Positions 47,482-55,940 of a DNA stretch of 64,000 bases are shown in pieces. The DNA is from Sphingomonas sp. 28-63-12. Lineage in GTDB: Bacteria > Pseudomonadota > Alphaproteobacteria > Sphingomonadales > Sphingomonadaceae. Below the pieces are notes generated by a model, which worked only from the letters and a program-made list of their open reading frames with translations, searched no databases and was not told the DNA's origin. Position 1 is the stretch's first letter, and each line of letters opens with the position of its first letter. The DNA lies in the NCBI GenBank assembly GCA_002281535.1, contig NCGD01000005.1, positions 130,249 through 194,248 of the forward strand, in the 5' to 3' direction. The position numbers and the translations under genes were made by a program.

Positions 47482-48750
47482 ATGATTGATCGACCGAATC
47501 GTCATAAAACGATCATATCGCTTGCGATGACTGTTTCCATACTGGTGCTTGCAAGTTGCAGCGGTGGTGGGAGCAGTGGCTCCGGCGGCGTGGCCGTGGT
47601 GCCGAGCGCGCCGACCCCCTCTCCGACACCGACACCGACCCCGACGCCGATCACAGCGGTCAACGCGCAGGCGGTCGCTACTTTTGTGGCGCCCTGGTCC
47701 ATGGCGTTTCTGCCCGATGGGCGCATTCTTGTTACCGAACGCCCGCCAACCGCAACGGTGGCCAATCCGGTCGAGTCGGGCCGGTTGCATATTGTCACCC
47801 AAGCCGGGGTGGTGTCCGCACCGCTCACCGGCCTGCCAGACAATGTTGGCCTGCTCGATGTGGTGCTTGATCCGGCCTATGGTTCGAACAGAACGATCTA
47901 TATCAGCTTCATGGAGCGCGATCCCGCCGCTGCTCGGTTCGGGCGAAATGCCAGCGATGCCACCGTCGATCCGGCCGGACTTGCCGTCGCCCGTGTTGTT
48001 CTATCGAGCGCCGCGAACGATGTTGTGAGTGCAACCGTAATCTGGCGCCAATTTCCCAAGGTGGTGGCCTTTGCCGGTTCGGGCGAACCGGGCGGACGCA
48101 TGGCATTCTCGCCGGACGGCAATTACCTCTTCATCGCCGCCGGCGATCGCCAGGAATTCGAGCCGGTACAAAGCTTGGACAATACGCTCGGCAAGATCGT
48201 CCGGATCTTTCCGGACGGCAGAATCCCGACCGACAATCCCTTTGTTGGCAGGGCCGGCGCAAAGCCGGAAATCTGGACGCTGGGTCATCGCAACCCTTAT
48301 GGGCTTGCCTTCAACGCGTCCGGCCAACTTTGGGAAAACGAGCATGGGCCAAAGGGCGGCGATGAGTTCAACCTGATCAAGCCAGGCGCCAATTATGGCT
48401 GGCCAAATGTTTCCTATGGCGACAATTATGATGGTGGCCTCATCCCTAAACCCGCGCCGGGTGATGGGTTCGCGATGTCTGCGCTTTTTTGGACACCATC
48501 GGTCGCGCCATCGGGGTTGATTTTCTATTCGGGCTCGCTCTTTGCCGATTGGCGCGGCGATGCAATCGTTTCGGGCCTGCAATCCAAGGGGCTGATCCGG
48601 GTGAGGACAAGTGGCGAGGCGGCAGCCGAGGTGCAGCGGCTCGATTTGGGCGCGCGCATCCGATCGATTGTCCAGGGCCCCGACGGTTCGCTTTGGGTGC
48701 TTGAGGATCAGCCAACCGGGCGTCTACTCAAGCTAACGCCGTCTGGCTAA
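47482..48750 (+). CDS. PQQ-dependent sugar dehydrogenase, lipoprotein
   Basis: A 422-aa beta-propeller of the soluble glucose/aldose dehydrogenase family. The lipobox LASC has Cys26, followed by a Gly/Ser stretch and a TPTPTPTP linker that lets the domain stand off the membrane. Propeller marks: PWSMAFLPDGRILVTE, GHRNPYGLAFNASGQLWENEHGPKGGDEFN, PSGLIFYSG. It oxidises aldoses in the periplasm if PQQ is available; no PQQ genes are here. Confidence 0.9.
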   Translation: MIDRPNRHKTIISLAMTVSILVLASCSGGGSSGSGGVAVVPSAPTPSPTPTPTPTPITAVNAQAVATFVAPWSMAFLPDGRILVTERPPTATVANPVESGRLHIVTQAGVVSAPLTGLPDNVGLLDVVLDPAYGSNRTIYISFMERDPAAARFGRNASDATVDPAGLAVARVVLSSAANDVVSATVIWRQFPKVVAFAGSGEPGGRMAFSPDGNYLFIAAGDRQEFEPVQSLDNTLGKIVRIFPDGRIPTDNPFVGRAGAKPEIWTLGHRNPYGLAFNASGQLWENEHGPKGGDEFNLIKPGANYGWPNVSYGDNYDGGLIPKPAPGDGFAMSALFWTPSVAPSGLIFYSGSLFADWRGDAIVSGLQSKGLIRVRTSGEAAAEVQRLDLGARIRSIVQGPDGSLWVLEDQPTGRLLKLTPSG

Positions 48751-48839
48751 GTCGGGCAGCGTACCGCTTGTCGATTAAACCCGGCGGTCGGCCAACTAAC
48801 TGAAGTTCGTCGTGGCCGAATGGCAGGCTGCGCCGCCTT

Positions 48840-49175
48840 TCAGCTGGCGCGGCGCGTCGTCTGGTCGAGTTCGAGCAGGGCTTCAAACGCGTCGGAATCC
48901 AGCGCTGTCTGGAATTGGCAGCCAGCCGCGAAATCGTCTGACCAAACGATGCTGGCGGCGACCTGGCCGATGTGCGGCAAGGTTAGCCAGATCATCGAGC
49001 CGACGCGTAGCGCCGAATAGGTCTCTAATTTGGCACCGTACACCGACAGATCGACGACCCGGCACAAGGTCCGATCGAGCCCACCACGCCCGATCCGGGC
49101 GTCGAGCGACACCGGCGCACGCGGGGTGCGCCGGCGACCGTCGGTCTGTGCAGGCTCGAATTCGGCAGCGAACAT
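48840..49175 (-). CDS. PilZ domain protein
   Basis: A 111-aa single-domain protein. The c-di-GMP site is visible as RRRTPR (about 14-19) and DLSVYGAKL near 42. It could act as a receptor linked to the GGDEF protein at 61581 or to motility and pili. It lies 73 bases downstream of rpmE on the same strand. Confidence 0.88.
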   Translation of the reverse strand: MFAAEFEPAQTDGRRRTPRAPVSLDARIGRGGLDRTLCRVVDLSVYGAKLETYSALRVGSMIWLTLPHIGQVAASIVWSDDFAAGCQFQTALDSDAFEALLELDQTTRRAS

Positions 49176-49248
49176 CGGCGATCCTCATCATTCAGATGAG
49201 CAAAGCCTATCGGTTCAGGGCTAACGCGGCGTTAACGACGCACGTTGC

Positions 49249-49479
49249 TCACTTCTTGGCGAGCGAAATGCCACCGAAACGCTTATTGAAGCGGGCGACC
49301 TGGCCCCCGGTATCCATCATGCGCGAATTACCACCGGTCCAGGCTGGATGCGCCAGCGGATCGATTTCCAGCGTCATCAGATCGCCTTCTTTGCCCCAAG
49401 TGGTGCGCGTCTGGTAAGTGGTGCCATCGGTCATCTGGACGGTGATGAAGTGGTAATCGGGATGGGTATCTTTTTTCAC
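49249..49479 (-). CDS. rpmE: 50S ribosomal protein L31, zinc-free type
   Basis: A 76-aa L31. It has no cysteine, so it is the C-minus form that does not bind zinc. [25 protein letters not shown] and [21 protein letters not shown] match the alphaproteobacterial protein. Start is GTG 49479 with a weak ribosome-binding site. Confidence 0.93.
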   Translation of the reverse strand: MKKDTHPDYHFITVQMTDGTTYQTRTTWGKEGDLMTLEIDPLAHPAWTGGNSRMMDTGGQVARFNKRFGGISLAKK

Positions 49480-49500
49480 AGGGATCAGGCCTTTGTCTGT

Positions 49501-49519
49501 GGCTGGTTACCGACCAGCC
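49501..49519. promoter_or_regulatory. Palindrome upstream of rpmE
   Basis: GGCTGGT, TACCG, ACCAGCC: perfect 7-bp arms 22 bases upstream of the rpmE start and past the end of the SDR gene. It has no T run, so it is not an intrinsic terminator. It shares ACCGACCA with the palindrome at 50490 and could be a second binding site for the TetR regulator. Confidence 0.4.
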
Positions 49520-49585
49520 GGACGTTTGAAGGGCGCGCGCCTAGCATGGACTGGCGCGCCCCGCAATGGAACATCGGTCAAACGC

Positions 49586-50479
49586 TCAAGGCAGCATCCC
49601 GGCCAGGCCTGCGCTGGCATCCCACAACGCGGCGCAGGCCGTTTCGTCACAGGCAAGCACTGACGGTGTCCGAACGATCGGCTGCAGCCGCTCCATCGAC
49701 CAGTAGAGACCCCGCCCGCCGGCATAGGCGGGATCGCCGGCCAGGGCCGCCAATGCCTGGCCCGAGATATTGGCAGTGCTGACATTGTTGCCCCGCACGA
49801 CGACCGGCAGGATATGGCGAAAGAGCCACCCGACCACGCGACCGTAATCGCGCGCGAGTCCGGTGCCGGGCACGAATCCCGGATCAAATGCCAGGAAACT
49901 CAGGTCTGGTCGGTTTTCACAGCGCCGGGCCAGCTCACGGATCGTCATCAGGTTGCAAAGCTTGGAGGATGAATAGGCCCGACGCCCGGCCAATCCGGCT
50001 TGCCGATCGCGATCCGGGTCGCGATCGGGAAAGGCCAGCTTTTCCGCATCGGCGTGGCGCGGCGCCGGCATCCCTGTGGATTGAACGGGATCATGCGTGC
50101 CGCTCGACGTCAGGATGATGCGGCCACCGGCGGCCATGTGCGGCAGCAGGCGCCGGACCAGCAGATAATGGGCGAGATGATTGACCGCGAAGCAACGCTC
50201 ATAGCCCTGCGCGCTCCGCTGCGGGGAAACGATCTGGATACCGGCATTGCCGATAAGGGCATCTAGGGGGCCGTCGGCAACTGCGGCTTCGGCGAATCGC
50301 TCGACACTGGTCAGATCATCCAGATCGAGCGGCAACGCTGTGGCACTGCTTCCCAGTGTGGCGGGGATGGCATCGGGTCGTCGCGCGCCGATAATCAGCG
50401 AGATCTGGGGGTGCGCGATTAGCGCCTGTGCCGCTTCCAGGCCAATGCCGCTGGTCGCCCCGGTCATCACAATCCGCAT
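49586..50479 (-). CDS. Short-chain dehydrogenase, retinol-dehydrogenase-like
   Basis: A 297-aa SDR. TGATSGIG at 6-13, NAGIQ near 86, LTSSGTHDP and the catalytic YSSSK. The family reading is the extended form close to protochlorophyllide/retinol dehydrogenases. Start ATG 50479 with AAGGA 10 bases upstream. It follows a TetR gene on the same strand, and a palindrome lies just upstream, so TetR control is likely. Confidence 0.85.
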   Translation of the reverse strand: MRIVMTGATSGIGLEAAQALIAHPQISLIIGARRPDAIPATLGSSATALPLDLDDLTSVERFAEAAVADGPLDALIGNAGIQIVSPQRSAQGYERCFAVNHLAHYLLVRRLLPHMAAGGRIILTSSGTHDPVQSTGMPAPRHADAEKLAFPDRDPDRDRQAGLAGRRAYSSSKLCNLMTIRELARRCENRPDLSFLAFDPGFVPGTGLARDYGRVVGWLFRHILPVVVRGNNVSTANISGQALAALAGDPAYAGGRGLYWSMERLQPIVRTPSVLACDETACAALWDASAGLAGMLP

Positions 50480-50489
50480 CAGCAAGTCC

Positions 50490-50509
50490 TTGGTTGGTTG
50501 ACCGACCAA
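50490..50509. promoter_or_regulatory. Candidate TetR operator upstream of the SDR gene
   Basis: TTGGTTGGTTGACCGACCAA: 8 of 10 position pairs are self-complementary. It ends 10 bases before the SDR start codon and lies in the 93-base gap after the tetR stop. TetR-family proteins commonly bind such sites next to their targets. Confidence 0.5.
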
Positions 50510-50572
50510 TACAGATGTGCGCGCGAGTCATCAAGCCGCCATCAAAGGCGCCAGGGACGATTCCCGATATCA

Positions 50573-51175
50573 TTAGAGGAGGCGGGGCTCTTCGACCCAC
50601 AGGGTTGCCGCCTGCTCTAAAATCTGGCCGGCTGCTACGATGGGGAATTGGGGATCGTTGATCCAGGCGAGCATGATACCGTCAAACGCCGCCTTTAGCG
50701 TGGCGGCCAGCGCTAGGTCGCGTGGCGTCGCCTCTGCTGCGCCCCGTGAGGCCGCGAACACCAGCGCGACCTCGTCGATGGCAGCCTTGTTGATGGCCTG
50801 GATAGCGCCTGCCAGCGCCGGCTGGGTCATCGCCCGCGCCGCGAGTGCCAATCGCAGCTTGAAAAAATCGCGATCGGGTTCGACCGCCGCGCCGGCGGCC
50901 GCAAAAAACGCCTCGATCTGCTGATGCGCCGGTGTCGCCGCCCGCCGGCCCCGGTTGCGCTCCAGATAGGCCTGAAGCCCCCGATGCAGTGCGGCCTCGA
51001 GCATCGCCTCCTTGCTGGCAAAATGATAATGGACCAGCCCGGTCGTTACCCCGGCCTCGGTAGCGATCAGTTTGACGCTTGCCGCCTCCAAACCGTCACG
51101 CGCAACCACGCGAAACGCGGCATCGATCAGCCGGTCGCGCGTCGAAGGGGGCGACGGATTGGAGGCAGCGGGCAT
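50573..51175 (-). CDS. TetR family transcriptional regulator
   Basis: A 200-aa one-component regulator. N-terminal HTH: TRDRLIDAAFRVVARDGLEAA, ATEAGVTTGLVHYHF. The C-terminal ligand domain is helical. ATG 51175 overlaps the stop of the M2 peptidase gene by one base. It probably represses the downstream SDR gene. Confidence 0.9.
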   Translation of the reverse strand: MPAASNPSPPSTRDRLIDAAFRVVARDGLEAASVKLIATEAGVTTGLVHYHFASKEAMLEAALHRGLQAYLERNRGRRAATPAHQQIEAFFAAAGAAVEPDRDFFKLRLALAARAMTQPALAGAIQAINKAAIDEVALVFAASRGAAEATPRDLALAATLKAAFDGIMLAWINDPQFPIVAAGQILEQAATLWVEEPRLL

Positions 51176-53031
51176 CACCACCCGGTTGGCTTGCCTTCGT
51201 TCTGCTTGTCGAGCCACGCCTTGAGCGGCGCGAAATAATCAACCATCGCCTGGCCAGACATTTCGCGACTGCCCGTGAACGCCTCGAGTGCATCAGGCCA
51301 GGGCTTTGACTGGCCCAGTTCGAGCATCGCGTTCAGCCGTGCGCCGACTTCCTTATTGCCGAAAAAGGTGCAGCGGTGCAGCGGGCCGGTCCAGCCGGCC
51401 TGTTTGCAGGCAGCCTGGTAAAACTGGAACTGCAACAGGCGCGCCAGGAAATAGCGGGTATAAGGCACGCTGGCCGGCACATGATATTTCGCGCCAGGGT
51501 CAAAACGCGTCGAATCTCGTTCTACCGGCGGGATGATGCCTTGATATTGCAGTCGCATCGCGTTCCATGCCGCCTCATAGCCATCGGGCTTGATGACGCC
51601 CGAAAACACGCCCCAGCGCCAGCGATCGACCAGCAGGCCAAAAGGAAGAAACGCCACCTTGTCCATTGCCTGTTTCAGCAGCAGGCCGATGTCCTTGTCC
51701 TCGCTCGGCACCCTGGCGGGGTCGAGCAACCCGATATCGACCAGATATTGCGGTGTGATCGACAGCGCGACGAAATCGCCGATCGCTTCGTGAAAGCCGT
51801 CATTGGCGCCGTTCTTGTAAAGGAAGGGCTGCGCCTTGTAAGCGCGCTGATAATAATTATGGCCCAACTCGTGATGGATGGTGACGAAGTCATCGCCGTT
51901 CACCTTGGTGCACATCTTGATCCGGATATCGTCGAGATTGTCGAGATCCCAAGCCGAGGCATGGCAGATGACGTCGCGGTCGGCCGGCTTGGTAATCTGT
52001 GAGCGTGCCCAGAAGGTATCGGGCAATGGGGCGAAGCCGAGCGAGGAATAGAACCCCTCCCCCGTCTTCACCATCTTCAGTGGATCATAGCCCTTGTCCT
52101 TGAGCAGGTCGCCCGTGTCAAAGCCCAGGTCGCCGGCGCCCTTGGGGGCGACGATGTCATAGATATTTCCCCATTCCTGCGCCCACATATTGCCAAGCAG
52201 GTCGGCGCGGATCGGGCCGGTTTTGGGTTGTACCGCATCGCCATATTTCGCGTTCAATTTGGCGCGGGTATAGGCGTGGAGCGCGCGATAGAGCGGCTCG
52301 ACCTCGCGCCATAACTTCTCCGTCAGCGCCGCAAACTCCTTCGGGCTCATGTCATAGCCCGATCGCCACATCGCGCCGACATCCTGATAGCCGAGCTCGG
52401 CTGCCCCCTGATTGGCGATCACCACGCTTCGGGCATAATCGTCGTGCATTGGCGCGCCGACATTATCGTGCCAGCTGACCCACATTTCCTTGGATTTGGC
52501 GGGGTCGCGCACCGTGCCCATCGCGGCTTCGATATCGCTGCCGTTGATCGGCTTGCCGTCAAGCGTGCCCATGCCCTTGCCATATTGGGAAGACATGCGC
52601 GTAACGATCGTCGCCAGTTCGTCGGCGGACCCCGGCTTGGTCGGGGCCGGCAGCGTGATCGTGCCGCGCAGCAGATCGAGCTTGCGGACTGTGTCGGGCG
52701 AAAGACCCGCCACCTTCTGGAAACGCGCCGCCTCCAGCGCGAGCTTGACCGCGAGTTCGGTGCCCTCGGCGCCGGATTTCGCGGCCAGCGCATCGGTATC
52801 GTCGGTGATATAGGTGGCGTTCACCCATTGGGTGCGGTTGGCATCGATCGAAAAATCGGCAAGCTGCTTTTCGGCGGCGGCGACAAAGGCATCGGCATCG
52901 GCGGCGGTCGGCGGGCTTTTTACGGCAGATGTCGCCGCAGGCTGCTTGTCTTTGGCAATGGCGGGGTTGGCGAAAAGCGCCATCGTCAGCGCAATCGCCG
53001 ACAATGGGGCCGACGCGGGGTGGCGGATCAT
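51175..53031 (-). CDS. M2 family zinc metallopeptidase (ACE-like dipeptidyl carboxypeptidase)
   Basis: A 618-aa exported enzyme. The signal peptide is at 1-23 (SAIALTMALFANPAIA). The zinc motif is H387-E388-x-x-H391, with the third ligand Glu415 in GFHEAIGDF, at the spacing of angiotensin-converting enzyme. It removes C-terminal dipeptides in the periplasm. Start ATG 53031 has AGAGGA 7 bases before; ATG 53037 is too close to it. Confidence 0.93.
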   Translation of the reverse strand: MIRHPASAPLSAIALTMALFANPAIAKDKQPAATSAVKSPPTAADADAFVAAAEKQLADFSIDANRTQWVNATYITDDTDALAAKSGAEGTELAVKLALEAARFQKVAGLSPDTVRKLDLLRGTITLPAPTKPGSADELATIVTRMSSQYGKGMGTLDGKPINGSDIEAAMGTVRDPAKSKEMWVSWHDNVGAPMHDDYARSVVIANQGAAELGYQDVGAMWRSGYDMSPKEFAALTEKLWREVEPLYRALHAYTRAKLNAKYGDAVQPKTGPIRADLLGNMWAQEWGNIYDIVAPKGAGDLGFDTGDLLKDKGYDPLKMVKTGEGFYSSLGFAPLPDTFWARSQITKPADRDVICHASAWDLDNLDDIRIKMCTKVNGDDFVTIHHELGHNYYQRAYKAQPFLYKNGANDGFHEAIGDFVALSITPQYLVDIGLLDPARVPSEDKDIGLLLKQAMDKVAFLPFGLLVDRWRWGVFSGVIKPDGYEAAWNAMRLQYQGIIPPVERDSTRFDPGAKYHVPASVPYTRYFLARLLQFQFYQAACKQAGWTGPLHRCTFFGNKEVGARLNAMLELGQSKPWPDALEAFTGSREMSGQAMVDYFAPLKAWLDKQNEGKPTGW

Positions 53032-53089
53032 GGGCATTCCTCTGGTTATCGGTCTTGATGCCCTAAAGGACCAGACTGGGGCGCAAGGG

Positions 53090-53845
53090 TCAACCCGCGA
53101 GGAAGCCGGCAATTGCCTCGCCAAGCTCCGGTTTTACCACCGCGCTCATATGATTGCCCGGCACGACGACATGCGTTGCGTGCGGCAGGGCCTGCGCCAG
53201 CGCCTCGGCCGATCCATTGTCAAAATCATCGGCCCCGGCGAGCACGAGCACCGGTTGGGCGATGGCCGCGATTTCGGTAGCGGTCATGTTGACAAAGGTG
53301 TCGAGAATATGGACCAGCGCCCTGGGATCGCCGCCACTGGTCTTTAGAAAGGCCTCGGCGAGCCATTCGGGGGTTCCGCGCGCGAAGCTGCCCGGATTGG
53401 TCAGGATGTTGCGGAAGAAATCGCCGCGCGTGCCGGTGCTGGTCAATCCGTCATAACCCATGCCGGCAATAACCACTCGCCGCGGCGTCGCCCCCAGCGC
53501 CAGCATGCGCGCCGTGGTCCGCCCCCCGAGCGAATAGCCCCCCAGATCATAATCGGTCAGGCCGAGATAATCGATCAACGCAAAGCCGTCTTTCGCGAGC
53601 GCGTCTGGCGGATAGGCGGCCGGGTCATGCGGCTTGGCGCTGTCACCATGCGCGCGCAGATCTGGCATGATCACGCGAAAGCCGCTGGCGGCAATGGCAG
53701 CGGCATGGCCATATTTGATCCAGTTGGTCACCGCGTCCGAGAAAAAGCCGTGAAGGAGGACGATAGCCCGCCCCTCGCCCACTTCACGCCAGACGAGATC
53801 GGCACCGTCGAAACCGGCGAAATGGTGGAGCGCAGGGTTGGTCAT
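53090..53845 (-). CDS. Alpha/beta hydrolase
   Basis: A 251-aa alpha/beta hydrolase. LLHGFFSD (oxyanion), the nucleophile elbow GYSLGGRT, Asp in LAGADDFDN, and His in GNHMSAV. The substrate cannot be told. It overlaps the GFA gene by ATGA (53842-53845). Confidence 0.88.
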   Translation of the reverse strand: MTNPALHHFAGFDGADLVWREVGEGRAIVLLHGFFSDAVTNWIKYGHAAAIAASGFRVIMPDLRAHGDSAKPHDPAAYPPDALAKDGFALIDYLGLTDYDLGGYSLGGRTTARMLALGATPRRVVIAGMGYDGLTSTGTRGDFFRNILTNPGSFARGTPEWLAEAFLKTSGGDPRALVHILDTFVNMTATEIAAIAQPVLVLAGADDFDNGSAEALAQALPHATHVVVPGNHMSAVVKPELGEAIAGFLAG

Positions 53846-54282
53846 GCCAGCAATTGCATGAAGGCGGCGGGCGGGGCATTTTCAGCAAAGCTCGGCACGG
53901 CGGGGTCGATCGTCAGCCAGGGCTGCTTGCGCTTGGTCCAGATGTGCATCAGCGGGCTCAATGTCTCGGCAGCGTCAAGCGTCCCCGCCCGCACCACCGC
54001 CATACCTGGCCAGCGTGAATTGGTGTTCCACAACCGGGTGTGGCAGATGCTGCAGATATGTTGGGTCGAGACCACACCGCTGGGGCGGCTTGCGGCATAA
54101 TCCACGATCGGGCCTGTGGCGGTGATCGCCGCACTGCTGATCATCGCCTGTTCGGAAAAGGCACTGCCCGACCAGGTCTGGCAATATTGGCAATGGCAGG
54201 CATAGACCGGCGGCATCGTGGCAACTGCCAGCGTGTAGCGGCACGCGCCGCAGCGGCACCCGCCCTCGATCTGGTCAGCCAT
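53842..54282 (-). CDS. GFA family protein
   Basis: A 146-aa zinc-binding protein of the Gfa/centromere V type. Cysteine sets: GCRCGACRYTL, YACHCQYCQTWSGSAF and HICSICHTRLW. Family members were linked to glutathione-dependent formaldehyde activation, but most act unknown. Start ATG 54282 has GGGG upstream; ATG 54288 is also possible. It follows the RES pseudogene. Confidence 0.88.
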   Translation of the reverse strand: MADQIEGGCRCGACRYTLAVATMPPVYACHCQYCQTWSGSAFSEQAMISSAAITATGPIVDYAASRPSGVVSTQHICSICHTRLWNTNSRWPGMAVVRAGTLDAAETLSPLMHIWTKRKQPWLTIDPAVPSFAENAPPAAFMQLLA

Positions 54283-54284
54283 GC

Positions 54285-54821
54285 TCATCCCCAATGTTGA
54301 TTGCTGTCGCTCAGGATAGCTGGAAAAGCGGCCCCGGCAACGGCGGCGGTCGGTGCTCCCGGCTGGTTCCACCGAAACAGCGTCACGTGCGAACCGCCTG
54401 GAATATGCCGCGACCGATCGATGATACCATCTGCGCCGATCGCCCGCGCCGCGTCGGCATTGCGCCAGGAGGGCGGCTCAAGACATGGTGCCAGGGCGCC
54501 GCGCCAATTCGCGTTGGAAGGGTCGCGATCAATGCCCAAGGCGACGCATGCAGCATCATCCCGCTGATCCTGTACATTCGCCTCGCCAATCTCGACCGGC
54601 ACGATCATCCGCGGCAACCCATCCTCGCGCATTTAGCCGAAAACTGCGATCGACGCCTATGCCGGGTCACAGCTCATGTACAGCGCCGCCTGTCCCAGCC
54701 GGTGATAGCGCCCGGCGCTCCCCGGTCCCGGCGGCGTCAACACGGAATCGATCCGGTTGGCCAGGATGGCACGATAGAAGCAGCCCCCGAGAGTCAGCAG
54801 CGGGACAGCACCTCCCGCCAA
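54285..54821 (-). pseudogene. RES domain protein with two in-frame stop codons
   Basis: RES domains are NAD-degrading toxins or ADP-ribosyltransferases. Read from 54821 the frame gives LAGGAVPLLTLGGCFYRAIL, LTPPGPGSAGRYHRLGQAAL, YMSCDPA, then TAG (54657-54659), ASIAVFG, TAA (54633-54635), then MREDGLPRMIVPVEI and the C-terminal IIDRSRHIPGGSHVTLFRW. Both sides align as one RES domain, so the stops probably replaced a Trp and a Tyr. No antitoxin gene of the Xre/MbcA type is next to it. No good ATG start remains upstream. Confidence 0.8.
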
Positions 54822-54825
54822 GCGC

Positions 54826-55857
54826 TCAAGCGGCCTTCTTCAGATGTCGCCGCCCGAGCAATTCCGCGATCTGCACGGCGTTGAGCGCTGCGCCCTTGCG
54901 CAGATTGTCCGACACGCACCACAGCACCAGGCCATTATCCACCGTCGGGTCCTCGCGCACGCGGCTGACAAAGGTCGCATAATCGCCAACGCATTCGACC
55001 GGGGTAACGTAGCCGCCATCTTCGCGCTTATCGATCAGCATGATGCCGGGTGCCTCGCGCAGGATTGATTGCGCCTTCTTTGCCGAAATCTCGTTCTCAA
55101 ACTCGATCGTGATCGCTTCCGAATGCCCGACGAACACCGGCACCCGCACGCAGGTCGCCACTACCTTGATCTTGGGGTCGAGGATCTTCTTGGTCTCTAC
55201 GACCATCTTCCACTCTTCCTTGGTGAAGCCGTCATCCAGGAAGCTGTCGATGTGCGGGATCACGTTGAAGGCGATCTGCTTGGTGAACTTATGGGCTTCA
55301 GCGCTGTCGCCAACAAAGATGTTGCGGCTTTGTTCAAACAGCTCGTCCATCCCCGCCTTGCCCGCGCCGGACACCGATTGGTAGGTCGAGACCACGACGC
55401 GCTTGATCGTTGCATAATCGTGCAATGGCTTAAGCGCGACGACCATTTGTGCGGTCGAACAATTGGGGTTGGCGATGATGTTCCTGCGGCGATAGCCGTC
55501 GATATCCTGGGGGTTCACCTCCGGCACGATCAGCGGCACGTCAGGGTCCATCCGGTATTCGGAGGCATTGTCGATCACGGTGCAGCCGGCCGCGGCAAAG
55601 CGTGGCGCGTGTAAGCGAGACCCTTCGGAGCCGATCGCGAACAACGCCATGTCCCAGCCGGTGGGATCGAAATGCTCGAGGCTCTGGACGGTCAGCATCC
55701 GGCCGCTGTCGCCAAAGTCGATCTTGGTGCCCTGGCTGCGCGACGACGCCACCGCCGCGACATCCGCCAGCGGGAATTCGCGCTCGGCAAGGATGTTGAG
55801 CATCTCACGCCCCACATTGCCCGTCGCGCCGACGACTGCGATCCGATAGCCACTCAT
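54826..55857 (-). CDS. asd: Aspartate-semialdehyde dehydrogenase
   Basis: Reduces aspartyl phosphate to the semialdehyde in lysine, threonine, methionine and cell-wall synthesis. The product is 343 aa. GATGNVGREM at 10-19, catalytic Cys133 in NPNCSTAQ, and the SVSGAGKAGMDEL segment. The gene lies next to the RES remnant without overlap. Confidence 0.95.
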   Translation of the reverse strand: MSGYRIAVVGATGNVGREMLNILAEREFPLADVAAVASSRSQGTKIDFGDSGRMLTVQSLEHFDPTGWDMALFAIGSEGSRLHAPRFAAAGCTVIDNASEYRMDPDVPLIVPEVNPQDIDGYRRRNIIANPNCSTAQMVVALKPLHDYATIKRVVVSTYQSVSGAGKAGMDELFEQSRNIFVGDSAEAHKFTKQIAFNVIPHIDSFLDDGFTKEEWKMVVETKKILDPKIKVVATCVRVPVFVGHSEAITIEFENEISAKKAQSILREAPGIMLIDKREDGGYVTPVECVGDYATFVSRVREDPTVDNGLVLWCVSDNLRKGAALNAVQIAELLGRRHLKKAA

Positions 55858-55940
55858 AGACCGAATTCCTGCAAACGATGTTATCAGCGCGAGAAATAGG
55901 CCCCCGCGCCACTTTGTCCAGTCATCGGCGGATCATCGCC

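Noticed and set aside
47580..47660. Short repeats coding TPTPTPTP in the sugar dehydrogenase
   Set aside because: A low-complexity linker, common after lipoprotein anchors; not a mobile or regulatory repeat.
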